Of a stretch of DNA of 29,775 nt, positions 20,038-29,775 are shown in pieces. Location of the stretch: assembly GCA_004335835.1 (NCBI GenBank), contig RWJK01001031.1, positions 1 through 29,775 of the forward strand, written 5' to 3'. The DNA comes from Scenedesmus sp. ARA3 (Eukaryota > Chlorophyta > Chlorophyceae > Sphaeropleales > Scenedesmaceae). The position numbers and the translations under genes were made by a program. The notes under the pieces are model-generated. The model worked only from the letters and a program-made list of their open reading frames with translations. It was not told where the DNA came from and ran no database searches. Position 1 is the first letter of the stretch. Each line of letters opens with the position of its first letter.

Positions 20038-23000
20038 CTACTTGAGCAGCTTCCCAAACAGGCCCTTCTTGCCGCCACGCTTGCCACCCTCCCCTGCCTG
20101 GCCACCATCCCAGTCCTCAGCCTCCAGCAGGTGCGGGCTGGTCAGGTCAGGCATGCGCTTCAAATCTACCGGCGCCCCCGTGCTGTCAGAATGGCGCGCC
20201 ACCTTGACTCCAGCCGGCGCCAGCTGCTGCTGCTGCTGCTGATCTGGTTGGCTGTAGCCGGCTGCTGCTGGTGCCATGCCGGTGTGGCTGCGCATGCCTG
20301 CAAAGCTGGCCGTGGTGGCGCCGCGGCGCAGCGCGCCCTGCACCTCGCGCATGCGCTCCCTGAACTGCTTGTTCCAGGCCTCGTACTTCTGGCGCAGGCG
20401 GTCCAGCTCCAGCTGCACCTGCAGGGTGGGCAAAGGCGCGAGGAAGCAAGCCACAGCGCGTGCAAAGACGCAAGCAGCAGAACAGCAGAGAAGGTTACGG
20501 TGAGCAACACATCCTGCGGCAGCACAGGTCTCAAGAACACAGCAGAGGGTCTGGTTGCCAGTGTAAAGGCGGCACGACATACCCATACAAAGCTGTTACT
20601 GTCAGCGCCAAGCCCAACACATCCACCTCACATCCAGCAACCCTCCAGTTTGGCCGCGTGTCTTGCTAACCAACCCACTGCTATTCCACTTGTGTTCCAT
20701 GCAGCAAGGCTGCTGCTGCTTGCACCGCCCCACCCACCTGCATGTCGGGCGCCAGCACCTCCCCGTCAACCACCTCGCGAATGAACGACGCGTCATCATC
20801 AAACAGCGGCGCCTTGCTGCTCCAGTCGCCCTCAAGGCCCCGCAGCGCCCTGCCAGTCTCGCCGCCGCCGCTGCCCTTGCCGCCACCCAACGGCGATGCT
20901 GGCAGCGTCAGACTCGGCATGGGCCCGCCGCCGCTGCTGTGGCTAGGCATCTTGGCCCTCAGGCTGTCAATGTACTCCTTCAGCAGCTTGACCTGCCCCA
21001 TCCACTCCACCGCCTGCTGCTCCAGCTGCTTTGCGTACTTGCTGCGCGCAGCTTTCTCGCTGTCCAGCTGGTGGCTCAGCGCAGCAACCTGCTGCTGCAG
21101 CATTGCCTCAGTCAAGCTGCCGTGCTGCTCGCCACTGGCCGAAGCCCGCAGGCCGCCCAGCGATGCTGCTGCTGCTGCCGCGCTGTGGCCGTTTGCGTCA
21201 GCTGCTGCTGCACCTGCTGAGCTGCGCATGCCTGGCGCGTAGTAGTAGCTGCCGCGCGAGGCTGCCAGTACGCTGCGCAGCTCATCAGAGTTTGCCAGGC
21301 CCTCATCCCTGGCAATGCTGGCCAGTTGAATGGCAGCATGCAGGTCCTCGGGGTCTAGGATGCCTTCCTCACGCACTGCGCCATACATCGCCACTGCCAG
21401 CCGCAGCTCACTAGCACTGGTGATGCCGTCTTCACGCAGCACGCCATAAAGCGCAGCAGCCGCCATGAAGTCGCGCTTGTCAGCAATGCCGTGCGACTGC
21501 GCCGCAGCATACATGCTGCACGCGCGGCGCGCATTGCGGGCATCAAACGCGTGGCCGTCGCGGCGCAGGTGGCGGTACGTGTTGAGTGCGGTTTGCAGCT
21601 CCTGGGCGTCAGACACACCCTGGGACAGCACCACAGCACCCAGGCGGCTGGCTTCATCGTCCTGCGGGCTGACACTGCTGCTCTGCTGCTGCTGCTGCAC
21701 GGGCGCTGCAGATGCAGCTGCTGCTGCCGCTGCTGCGGCTGCTGCCAGTGCAGCAGCGAGCCCTGCTGCATCTGTGATGCCCTCATCTTCTGCTGCTGCC
21801 TGCAGCTTCAGTGCTGCCTTGACCTGTGCGGGTGAGGCATGGCCTGCGGCTGCCTCGACTGCCCGCTGCAGCTCCAGCGCTGCTGCAACCTCCTCGGGTG
21901 TAGATGACGCGGCTGCTGCTGCCAGCTTCAGCTGCCCCTGCAGCTGCCCCGGCTGGTAGATGCCTGCCTGCGCAGCAATGTCGCCCAGCTGCAGCGCATT
22001 ACGCAGCCGCTGCGGCTCCACCAGCCCACCCAGCTGCTGCTTGGCTGCCGCTGCCAGCGCTAGCCGCTGCTGCAGCTGCTGCCTGTCGTAACTGCCAACC
22101 TCCTGCTTCACCAGGGCAGCAGCAGCAAGCGCCTCACGCAGCCGCTGCTCACCGCTGGCATCCTCCCCAAACTCCTGCCGCACCAGCGATGCTGCTGCCA
22201 GCGCCTGCTGCACCTCGATGCCGTTGCAGTGCCCCAGCTCCGCCTGGCATGCTGCAGCTGCTGCCAGCGCCTCACGCAGCTTCTGCTCGCTAGCATCATC
22301 CCCTAGCTCCTGCTTGCACACCGCTGCAACCGCCAGCGCCTCCTGCAGCTGCTTTGGAGCCGCATTCGCTCCCAGCTGCTGCTGCGCGACAGCAGCAAGG
22401 CTCACAGCGCTTGCCAGCTGATCATTGCTGAGTGCAGATGCACCACCTGCGCCGCCTGTTGCATTACGCACAGCACCCAGCAACCTCAGCGCCTCAGCCA
22501 CCTCAGCAGGGTCTCTGCTGTCCAGCTCGCTACGCATGGCTGCATAACACGCCAGCGCAGCCTTCACCTCTGAGAGCTGTGTGATGCCGTACTGATCCTT
22601 GAGTGCAAGGAAGCCCTCCTCTGCCTCCCTGCGCGCTGCCTCTGCTGCTGCCTCAGCTGCTTCGCGCTTGCGGCGCGCCGCCAGCCGCGCAGCCACGCGC
22701 TTGTTGAGCTGGCGGCTGCGCTCCGCTGCCTGGAAGACGGTGACAGCGCGGTGCACCTGCAGGACGTGCGGCAGCAGATACAGCAGCACATAGCACAGCA
22801 AAGTCAGGTGTGCGGGCTGGTGGTAACAGTGCTCCTGCAGACAAATGCATCAGCTGCCACAGCAGGCACCAGCACAGGAGGCGCGGTCCTCATCAGTTGA
22901 GCACTGCTCTGCTAACGCATAGTATGCAACACAGCATGGCTTGCTGCTGCCTTTCAGCCTTGCTGCAAGCTGCTGCTGTAGGTAACCAGCCGCGCACCTT

Positions 23001-26000
23001 CTTGTATTCTGCGCGCTGCACGCCGCCCCTGTAGTGCCGCTGGATGCACACGGCCGCCTTGTGCTCCCGCAGGTCGTTCGCAAACTGCAGCCGCGCCACG
23101 CGGCCGCGCCACGCGCTCTGCAGCAGCAGCGCCGCCGCCCTGTGCTGCTGGAAGCGCTTGCGCGCGAAGAACATGCGCGTGTAGGCCTGCAGCTTGAGCA
23201 CTGAGGACTGCATCTTGGCCCAGGTGTCCTCCACATAGCCCAGCACGCCTGCAGGACACATGGTAAGAGCAAGCACAGTGCAGCAGAGTGCAGCAGAGTG
23301 CAGCAGTTGTTGGTCAAGTTGCACAGGCAGCAGCTGTTGCTCCTGCTCTGCTGCTACACGCAGGTACAGGTTTTGCTTGCAAGTCACTGCATCGACAAAG
23401 AGCACGCAGCCAGGTGCTCTAAAGCATGCTGGTGCCAGAAGTCCAAACTCTCTCTACATCAGGCAGGACAATGCACTCAGTCAAGCCACAGTGCTATCCC
23501 ACATGCGTGTGCAAGACTGCATATGCAAGACTGCATGTGCAAGACTGCTAGCTTAAAGCTCACCTGGCTTGAAGAAGACCTTGGTGCGGCCCATCTCATA
23601 CTGCCCAGGCGGCACCTTGAACACCGCCAGCAGCTGCACCACGGCCGCACGCGTCTCGCCGTCATTGTGCAGCACCATACCCTGCTGCTCGCGCGGCAGC
23701 AGGATCTTGTAGCGCGTGACGAAGTCCGCGTGGCGGTAGCGCGTGGGGAAGCCTGCACGCGACACGCGAGCCACCTCCAGCACACCACAGCAGCGCAGCT
23801 GCTGCAGCACAAGCTCGCTTGTAAAGGAGCCCGGCAAGAGCTTGGCGTTGGGCTTGATGCAGCGCACGAAATGCAGGCCGGTGGCGTCCAGCATGCTGAC
23901 GAGCTCACGCAGCTGCTGCGTGAAGCGGCTGCTGACTGTCTGGCCGCCGCGCTTGCCCTCCATCTCGTCTGCTGTGGTTGCGGCGATGCTGGTGATGAGC
24001 GGGCTGCAGCTGCTCTCCATCAGCTCCACCAGGTCTGTTTGCAGCAGCAGGTAGAGCACAGGCAAGGCGAGCACATGTTTTCAGCATTGTGCTACAGGTT
24101 TGACGGCGTATTTTGGCGAAACGGCATGATGACGGTGGGCTGCTGTGTGTGCTGCACTGCCATTGTAGTTCATGCCCCACCTCTCGCAGACGCCAAGCAG
24201 GCTGGTGTGTTGGGCCCCCACCTGTGTTGAGCATGTCCTTGTTCTTGTCGAGGAAGCCGGACGCATTGTAGCTCACAGGCCCCGCGTAGTGCTTCACAAA
24301 GAACTCGCCCTGGCGGCGCGGGTCGGTGCCAAAGTGGTCGTTGCTTGATAGCGCGTCACCCAGCGCATGCATGAAGGTCTCGTCGCTGCCCTTAGGGAAG
24401 CGGCACTGGCTGTCCAGTACTGCTAAAACGCCGAGGCCCTTGGGGGGCATGGCCTCAATCACATCCACGCAGGCCTGGTTGTCCACCCACTCCACCTGGC
24501 ATGTGGAGGAAGCAGCAGCAAGAGACAGCAGCAGCAGCGGCAGAGGATGGGCAAGAGCAGAGCAAGCTGAGAATGCTGCAGGGAGCGCTGCAGACCCCAG
24601 GCTGACAAGCTCGGAAAAACCGACACTGCCAGTGCAAGTACCAAAAGCACCTGCTGTTGCCATACGAGACTGCCGCAACCTGCAGAACTTGCTGTGATGC
24701 TACATGGTCCTGCTGCTGCTGCTGCTGCTGCTGCAGTGGTTGCCACTGCACCTTGGTCCAGTCGATGCCCTCCGCCTCATACTCCTCCTGCTCCAGCGTG
24801 AACAGGTGGCGCGTGAACTGCTGCTGCAGCCGCTCGTTGGCGTAGTTGATGCACAGCTGCTCAAAGCTGCAAGGAAAGCAGACATTAGCAGGCGCAGCGG
24901 CAGGAGCAGTGCGGAGCAGATGTTCAGTGCGGGGGCGCGGTGTGGCGGCAAGCTTCTGGCAGCAGATGGCTTGTGCCACACAGCACAGGCCACTGGACAC
25001 GCAGGACAGGCGCAGCGCCTGGCAGGGAACAGATGCTTGCTGCAACCACTATCCCATTCCCCGCAGCCGCGCACACCTGTTGGTCGTGAACTGCTCAAAG
25101 CCGTAGATATCCAGGATGGCAATGAAGCGCCCGCTGGCCTTCTTGCCCATGTCCAGCTTGGCGTTGATGGCGGCCACGATCCAGCCAAAGACACCGGCAT
25201 AAAGAGCCTTAGCCAGCGCATCGCGAGCGTCACCAGCCTCCTGGGCTGTCAGCGGCTTCAGAATGAGCTCGTCACGCGTCTTGATCTGTTGGTTGAGGTG
25301 TGTCAACGTGTTGTTGACAGATGCATACCAGCACGCAGGAAGGTTGGTGAGTGGCAGGCAGGGGACAATTGAGGACATCTGTGAACAACAGGCAGCCAGG
25401 ACAGCTGGACGTCTCAACGACTGGCAAAATGACACAGCATACAGCACTGGATAGGTAGATGGGTGACCAGCAGCTCTCCGTTTGTTCAGCATCGTGTTCA
25501 CCTTCTTGTGTGTGAGCGCATACGCCAGGTCCTTCTCCCTGAGCCCCAGCATACTGGCAGCATTCGCCAGCGCAGCATCAATCTTGATGCGGCTGCTGTC
25601 GTCTGCGTGCACCGGCTCCACCTTGAGGTTGCCCAGCCACAGGATGCCACTCAGGCTGGCCAGCAGCGCGGTGATGTCAGCGGGGCTGAGCCCGATGTCT
25701 GCCAGCGCCTCCAGCACCTCGGCAAAGTTGGCTGCGTCATCCACGCCGTCAATGTCCTGCAAGGCAGATGTTGGGACGGTCATCAAGCAGAGCACAGACG
25801 TCAGACTCGCTGCTGCAACGGCCATCACTACAGATGATAGATGTTGGATGCACAGGCAGCACAGCAACAGCAACATACGGCTGGTGCGAGGCACATGGCA
25901 CGGGCAGTAGTTGGGGGTGGCAGGCGCCTGCTGCTGGCAGCATGTGCTGCTGCTGCTGCTGCTGCTGCTGCTGTCTCACCGTGCAGCCGCTCTTGGCCAG

Positions 26001-28163
26001 GTAGGCAAAGTCGGAGGGCTTGCTGGGCAGGCGCAGCGCCTCGCGCTGCGTCTTGTCCTTGGTGCCGCGCACCAGCTGGTAGAAGATGTGGTAGCTGCGC
26101 TCACCCTTGAGCTGGTGCACCTGCATTGGCCAGCAGCGGTGCGCAGAGGTACTACGTCAACATATGTGTGTCAGAGAAACATGGCATGGGAAACATGTCC
26201 GCCGGTGCAAGCATATGAAACGCACATGCTGTCACACGGCACAGTACACAACGACAGCTTATACTCGTTCCACCAGCACCACATGTGTCTAGCAGTGCTG
26301 ACTCCACTTTTACATGTGTTACAGCAGCCCCAGCACCCAGCAGAGGCAGCCGCTGCAGCGCCACTCACCACTCTGCTCTTCTCCAGCAGGTACGTCCTGA
26401 TGCGTGCTCCGCAGATGTGGTTGGTCTTATTGAAGTGGATCTCAATCAGCTTGCCGAAGCGGCTACTGTTGTGGTTGCGCAGCGTCTTGGCGTTACCAAA
26501 AGCCTCCAGGATGGGGTTGGTCTGCAGGTGGGGAGTGGGAATTTGAAAGGAGGCCAGAGCTCTATCAGGCAAACCCAGGCGCAGAATGCAAGTTTGATGA
26601 AATGCAGCACAGCATAGGCATACGTACTGCAGTTCTTGCAAGCCGGGTGCCGCATCCTGTGACACTGCAGCAGCTGCAGTACCCTCCAGCTGCTGAACCC
26701 CTGGCAGATGCCGTTCAGTCAATCTCGCACCATCATCAATTGGCTAGGCATACACCATGTCTCTCTGCTGCTGTTGGATGGGCCTGAGCTTACAGCAGCC
26801 CTGCTGCTCAGTTCTACCAAAGCGCTGGCTGCAGGCTGTCAGACCCCTCTTCAAACCCTAGCAACAGGTGCTGCAAACTCCATCCGCCTTACCTCCAGCA
26901 CCTACCCCTCCACGCCGCAAGTGCTGGCCACAACCCCTACCCTCGGTCCTTCCTGCCACTGGAGAGAACCCCTGCCCTCCATCCCACTTTGCCACTGCCT
27001 GCCTGCGTTTCAGCTCACCTCCAGCACCTGCCCCTCCACGCCGGTGCCGCCCGCCAGCGCCGCAAAGAACTGCATGGCCTTCTTGGTGGTCTCCGTCTTA
27101 CCGGCACCACTCTCTCCGTTGATGACCAGCGACTGGCTGGTGCCCTGGCGCACCATGTCCCTGAAGGCCGCGCCAGCCACCAGGTAGATGTGCGGGTCCA
27201 GCTGGTTCACTGCCTCAAACGCGCCCGCTGCAGCAGCGCGTGCATGTTCAGGTGCGGAGGACCAGGGCATGTGTACATGTCAGGATGGCTAGGGTTTTTT
27301 TGCTGGTGGCTGCTCTGCAGCAAGGAGCACTTGCTGCTATTGCTGGTGCTACTGCTGGCTGGGCTGGGATCAAAATGCAAACACACAAGCGAGTGCTGCC
27401 AGCTGCGGAGTGCAGGTGTACACCAGTCAATTGCAGCTGCCATAGGTGAAAAATTCAGCACCAAGCTCGATTTATTGCAACATGCCGCCATCACCAAAGC
27501 AGTACGAGATCAGCTGCGCATGCATACCGTGTGCCTGTCGGCACGGCATACGTAACACACTCTCCCTCACGACACAACTGCAACAACAGACATTGCCTAA
27601 TTTATTTGCGGCTGCCCCATGGTACCCTAGCACGTGCTGGTGCCCACCCTCAGGTCTGCACGATTGCATCTGCACCTGCTGTTGCTGTCCCCTGCCTGCT
27701 TGACGCCGCTCCTGCTCCTGCTGCCTGCGATACAAATCGATGTTTCTGCACACACATCAACCCCACCTCCCACCACCAGCAGCAGCTCACCCTTGTACTG
27801 GTCAGCCACCTGTGAGGTGTACAGCGGCAGGTTCCTGCAGGGGTTGACCGCAATCAGCACTGGTCCCGCATTGGTGTAGATGCAGTCACCGCCGTAGCGC
27901 TGGAACAAGTTGTCCAGAATGCTGGGCTCGTTCAAATATGACAGCTGCGTGAGGTCAGCAATGGCCTGCTGCAGCTCGGGGTTTGCAGGAACAAGTTTGC
28001 TGGGCTCCACGCCTTGCAGGAGCTTGCCAGGGTGGCCGCTAAGCAGGGCCACTGAGGGCTTGCCGTTGTTGTTCTCCTTGATCTCCGCCAGCAGCCATGT
28101 CTCTGCGTCCTGCTTGAACCAGACGCGCGAGCCCTTGCTCAGGCTGCCGACTGTCTCGTCCAT
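20038..28163 (-). CDS. Class VIII-like myosin heavy chain with a long repeat tail
   Basis: Exons in transcript order are 28163-27791, 27227-27019, 26521-26369, 26120-25980, 25756-25502, 25285-25077, 24866-24752, 24495-24222, 24034-23564, 23248-22998, 22756-20738 and 20418-20038, giving 1,616 residues; all introns are GT-AG with phases closed. The protein is an ATP-driven actin motor. The P-loop GESGAGKT is at 162-169, switch [10 protein letters not shown] at 210-218 and switch II DIYGFE at 436-441. A likely TEDS-site Glu383 lies 16 residues before DALAK. Segments [51 protein letters not shown] and VLGYVEDT match plant class VIII motors. IQ-like motifs start near 753, 775, 801 and 818. The tail has a charged Ala-rich helix, about 20 Ala-rich repeats (about 870-1318), a coiled coil (about 1365-1420), a second helix (about 1491-1520) and a basic end, [12 protein letters not shown]. 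No dilute domain was seen, which argues against class XI. It is complete, with no breaks. Confidence 0.9.
21256..22600 (-). repeat. Tandem array of about 20 Ala-rich 21-24-residue units in the myosin tail
   Basis: The units share the pattern G-(I/D)-x-x-x-x-E-L-x-x-A-L-x-x-(Y/A)-A-x-(V/A)-(R/K)-(E/Q)-(E/D). Clear examples are [40 protein letters not shown] and [20 protein letters not shown]. Each predicts one helix of about 14 residues and a short Gly/Asp loop. The N-terminal units end in ELG and are Ala-rich. The C-terminal units end in EDGI/EEGI and carry Tyr. A poly-Ala and poly-Gln insert near residue 1155-1175 divides the two groups. All units are in one 2,019-bp exon. No named repeat family was recognised. 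Confidence 0.75.
24710..24733 (+). repeat. (CTG)8 microsatellite in myosin intron 7
   Basis: Eight perfect CTG copies (CAG on the transcript) lie 18 bases into myosin intron 7 (24751-24496). Read on from exon 7 they would encode Gln, but the 256-nt intron is not a multiple of three, so retention would shift the frame. Confidence 0.85.
25947..25973 (+). repeat. (CTG)9 microsatellite beside a myosin splice donor
   Basis: Nine perfect CTG copies (CAG on the transcript) begin directly after the first six bases, GTGAGA, of myosin intron 4 (25979-25757). The repeat therefore abuts the 5' splice site. Confidence 0.85.
26888..26916 (-). repeat. Duplicate of the myosin exon 2 end and splice donor, inside intron 2
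   Basis: These 29 bp match 27014-27042, the last 24 bases of exon 2 plus the first five of the donor, with two mismatches. The donor is GTAAG in the copy and GTGAG in the true site. The copy lies 126 bp downstream on the transcript. One mismatch turns CAG into TAG in the exon reading frame, so it looks like a decayed partial duplication. Confidence 0.8.
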
Positions 28164-29280
28164 GCTGCTGCTGCTGCTGTTGCCACATAGTAGCAAGTGC
28201 CAGGGAATGAGGAAGAGCAGCACCAGCACCAACGGCACCAACCCATCAGCGCATTAAAACTAGCAAGCATGCCTAATCCACATGAATGAGCGGTTGTGCA
28301 AAGTGCAAAGGTAGTCTACAGTCCCCTACATCACAGAGAAGGATTTGAAGTACAGGACTCTGGACCTTGTGCAGCAGCCGCTGCACCTACAATTGCTCAA
28401 TGCCAAAAACAGCAGCTGCCCATCAGCTGCTGAGGTTACAGGCTCGGCGATCGTAACAAGGCCATTTGCGCTGATGCGCAAGCGCTGCTACTGATAGGAA
28501 CCAACTGAGCCAGTCCGTTGCAGGACGAAAACCCCCTGTGCTGCTGTTGCCGCTGTGCTCGCCCAGCCGATGTTCAGGCATTATTTTGCGTCAGAGCTAA
28601 AGCTTTGATGCCTGCACTGCAAGCTTACCGGTTTGCAATGAGCTCCTACCGCTCCTTGCCTCCGGTGCTCCTTTCCTAGTGTGCACTGCTCAGCTCCATT
28701 ACATGCAATTTTGAATAACAGAAACGTATATGATGAGACTGTGGCGTTGCAGCAGTATTCGCAGACAGAGGAAGTGCGATACACCTAATAAGAGGGGCAC
28801 CCCGTGCTGCTTCCGCTGTTTCCCTTACGCGCTCAAACAAACGCGCTTGAAAGTGCTACGTCAGTCTCGTGCCGGTGACGAGGAGCATGCAATTGGAGTG
28901 ACAGTCACTCACCAGACCCAAGTGACCAGAACCACTAGTTCTTGACACTAGCCGGTGAGGGTCCAGTGGCGGGCGGGTTTTGAACGGAGTGTGGCAAGTC
29001 TCCGCCCAGTGTCACCGAGGGGTTCTGTGGGGTTCGTTGAGCTCCGAGCGCCTAGCCGCCCCTGAAAACTACATTTTTACTGTGTTCAATAGTTCTGCAA
29101 GGTTTCATGCCGTCCTGCAAGCACTTCGCTGCAGGCGTAACCCTTTTAACAGGGACAGTGCACTTCAAACCAAGCACCATTACTTGCAGCGACCGATACC
29201 TTCATCACGCTGTAATTCATGTTCATGTAGCTTTTTCGAAGTCGATTGTTGTGCTTCTTCTTGTGTTCACAACAACAACC
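28164..29280. promoter_or_regulatory. Divergent intergenic region between the myosin and the partial 3' gene
   Basis: This 1.1-kb stretch separates two start codons on opposite strands and should contain both promoters and 5' UTRs. No TATA box or recognisable RNA gene was found. A short palindrome, GTGACAGTCAC, lies near 28899. An in-frame ATG at 29107 could extend the downstream gene upstream, but the intervening sequence looks like a T-rich 5' UTR. Confidence 0.4.
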
Positions 29281-29583
29281 ATGAACGACCGGCCACGCAG
29301 GCAGCAGACAAGGAAGAGAGATGATGCTTATGTGTACGACACAGAACGTTCATTAGATGTTTCAGACACATCAGCGCCCGCAGCCAAGCGCAGCAGACGA
29401 GCAGCCCGCACAGCAGCAGCTGCTGCTGCTGCTGCTGCACATGATAGTGATTTTGACAGCGTGCACAGCGACAGCGATGCTGACACGTGCAGCAGCGAAG
29501 AAGGAGACGACGATGATGCGGATGAAGGCCATGAGGAGAACTCATGCAGTGACAATGACGCGTGCGTGGAGCTGGATGCGTAA
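29281..29583 (+). CDS. Unrecognised Ser/Asp-rich protein, first exon (gene runs past the window)
   Basis: The frame starts at an ATG in good context (ACAACCATGA). It opens with a basic segment (RPRRQQTRKR), followed by a nuclear-localisation-like KRSRRAAR at about 36-43, then poly-Ala from a CAG/GCT run. The rest is strongly acidic and Ser-rich (SDSDADTCSSEEGDDDD), a composition common in chromatin or nucleolar proteins. As read, it would stop at TAA 29581-29583 after 100 codons. However, a strong splice donor GTAAGT begins at 29580 and overlaps that stop, so the coding exon probably ends at 29579 and continues beyond the window. No domain was recognised and no function is proposed. An upstream in-frame ATG at 29107 is a weaker alternative. 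Confidence 0.5.
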   Translation: MNDRPRRQQTRKRDDAYVYDTERSLDVSDTSAPAAKRSRRAARTAAAAAAAAAHDSDFDSVHSDSDADTCSSEEGDDDDADEGHEENSCSDNDACVELDA

Positions 29584-29775
29584 GTTCTACTGCGCCTGCG
29601 CACCACCTGCATGCACGTGCCACAGTGCATATGCTGACAGCTCTGGCAGCGTTTTGTGCAAGAGCCTTGCCAAACGTGCATAAGGCCACAACTGCAACAT
29701 ACAGAGCTGCAGCACGTGTGTCGTTGAACCTGCCGCTTTCAATTGAGTGATCACGCACAGCATCTGGGAGGGCTG
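29584..29775 (+). other. Probable first intron of the partial gene
   Basis: This stretch follows the GTAAGT donor at 29580. Two acceptor-like AG sites (after about 29640) lead into frames that stop after about 14 codons, so a downstream acceptor outside the window is more likely. Confidence 0.35.

Noticed and set aside
20742..21242. 166-codon plus-strand open frame opposite the myosin tail
   Set aside because: It is a shadow of the long Ala/Leu-rich myosin exon; the minus frame continues for 673 codons with phase-matched splice sites.
1..29775. CRISPR arrays, insertion sequences, transposase genes, rRNA or viral genes
   Set aside because: None was seen on either strand. The repeats are trinucleotide microsatellites and coding repeats within nuclear genes.

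Overview
The window looks like nuclear DNA of a green alga, probably a chlorophyte of the class Chlorophyceae. The evidence is many short GT-AG introns (roughly 100-560 bp), moderately high GC, very frequent CAG/CTG trinucleotide runs that encode Ala, Gln or Leu stretches, TGTAA-like poly(A) motifs, and a myosin whose motor most resembles the plant class VIII group. No bacterial, plasmid, phage, CRISPR or transposase features were seen. The species was not identified; membership of Sphaeropleales is only a guess.

Layout. (1) 378-1014, plus strand: a three-exon gene for RPB10, the small zinc-binding subunit shared by RNA polymerases I, II and III, with a TATA box at 293-300. (2) 3650-10305, minus strand: a 12-exon gene for a 1,268-residue protein with nine fibronectin type III domains and one C-terminal membrane helix, the architecture of animal FNDC3A/FNDC3B. 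(3) 10832-15851, plus strand: a 13-exon gene for an 11-helix amino acid/auxin permease (AAAP, SLC38-like) of 523 residues. It is divergent from gene 2 across a 526-bp shared promoter region. (4) 16407-18059, minus strand: a four-exon Era-type GTPase with a C-terminal KH domain and a probable organelle transit peptide, convergent with gene 3. (5) 20038-28163, minus strand: a 12-exon class VIII-like myosin of 1,616 residues with a complete motor, about four IQ motifs, a long and unusual tail of about 20 Ala-rich units of about 21-24 residues, coiled coil, and a basic C-terminus. (6) 29281 to the window end, plus strand: the first exon of an unrecognised Ser/Asp-rich, probably nuclear protein, cut off by the window edge.

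All five complete gene models were joined by hand. In each, every intron begins GT and ends AG, codon phase is kept across every junction, and total exon length is a multiple of three. The genes do not form a pathway: they cover transcription, membrane or ER organisation, amino acid transport, organelle ribosome assembly and actin-based motility, as expected of an ordinary eukaryotic gene neighbourhood.

The observations most worth a second look are the tandem-repeat tail of the myosin, a permease membrane helix (TM2) built almost entirely from a GCT microsatellite, a duplicated exon end with its own splice donor inside myosin intron 2, and the Met/Gln-rich tail that follows the membrane anchor of the FNDC3-like protein.
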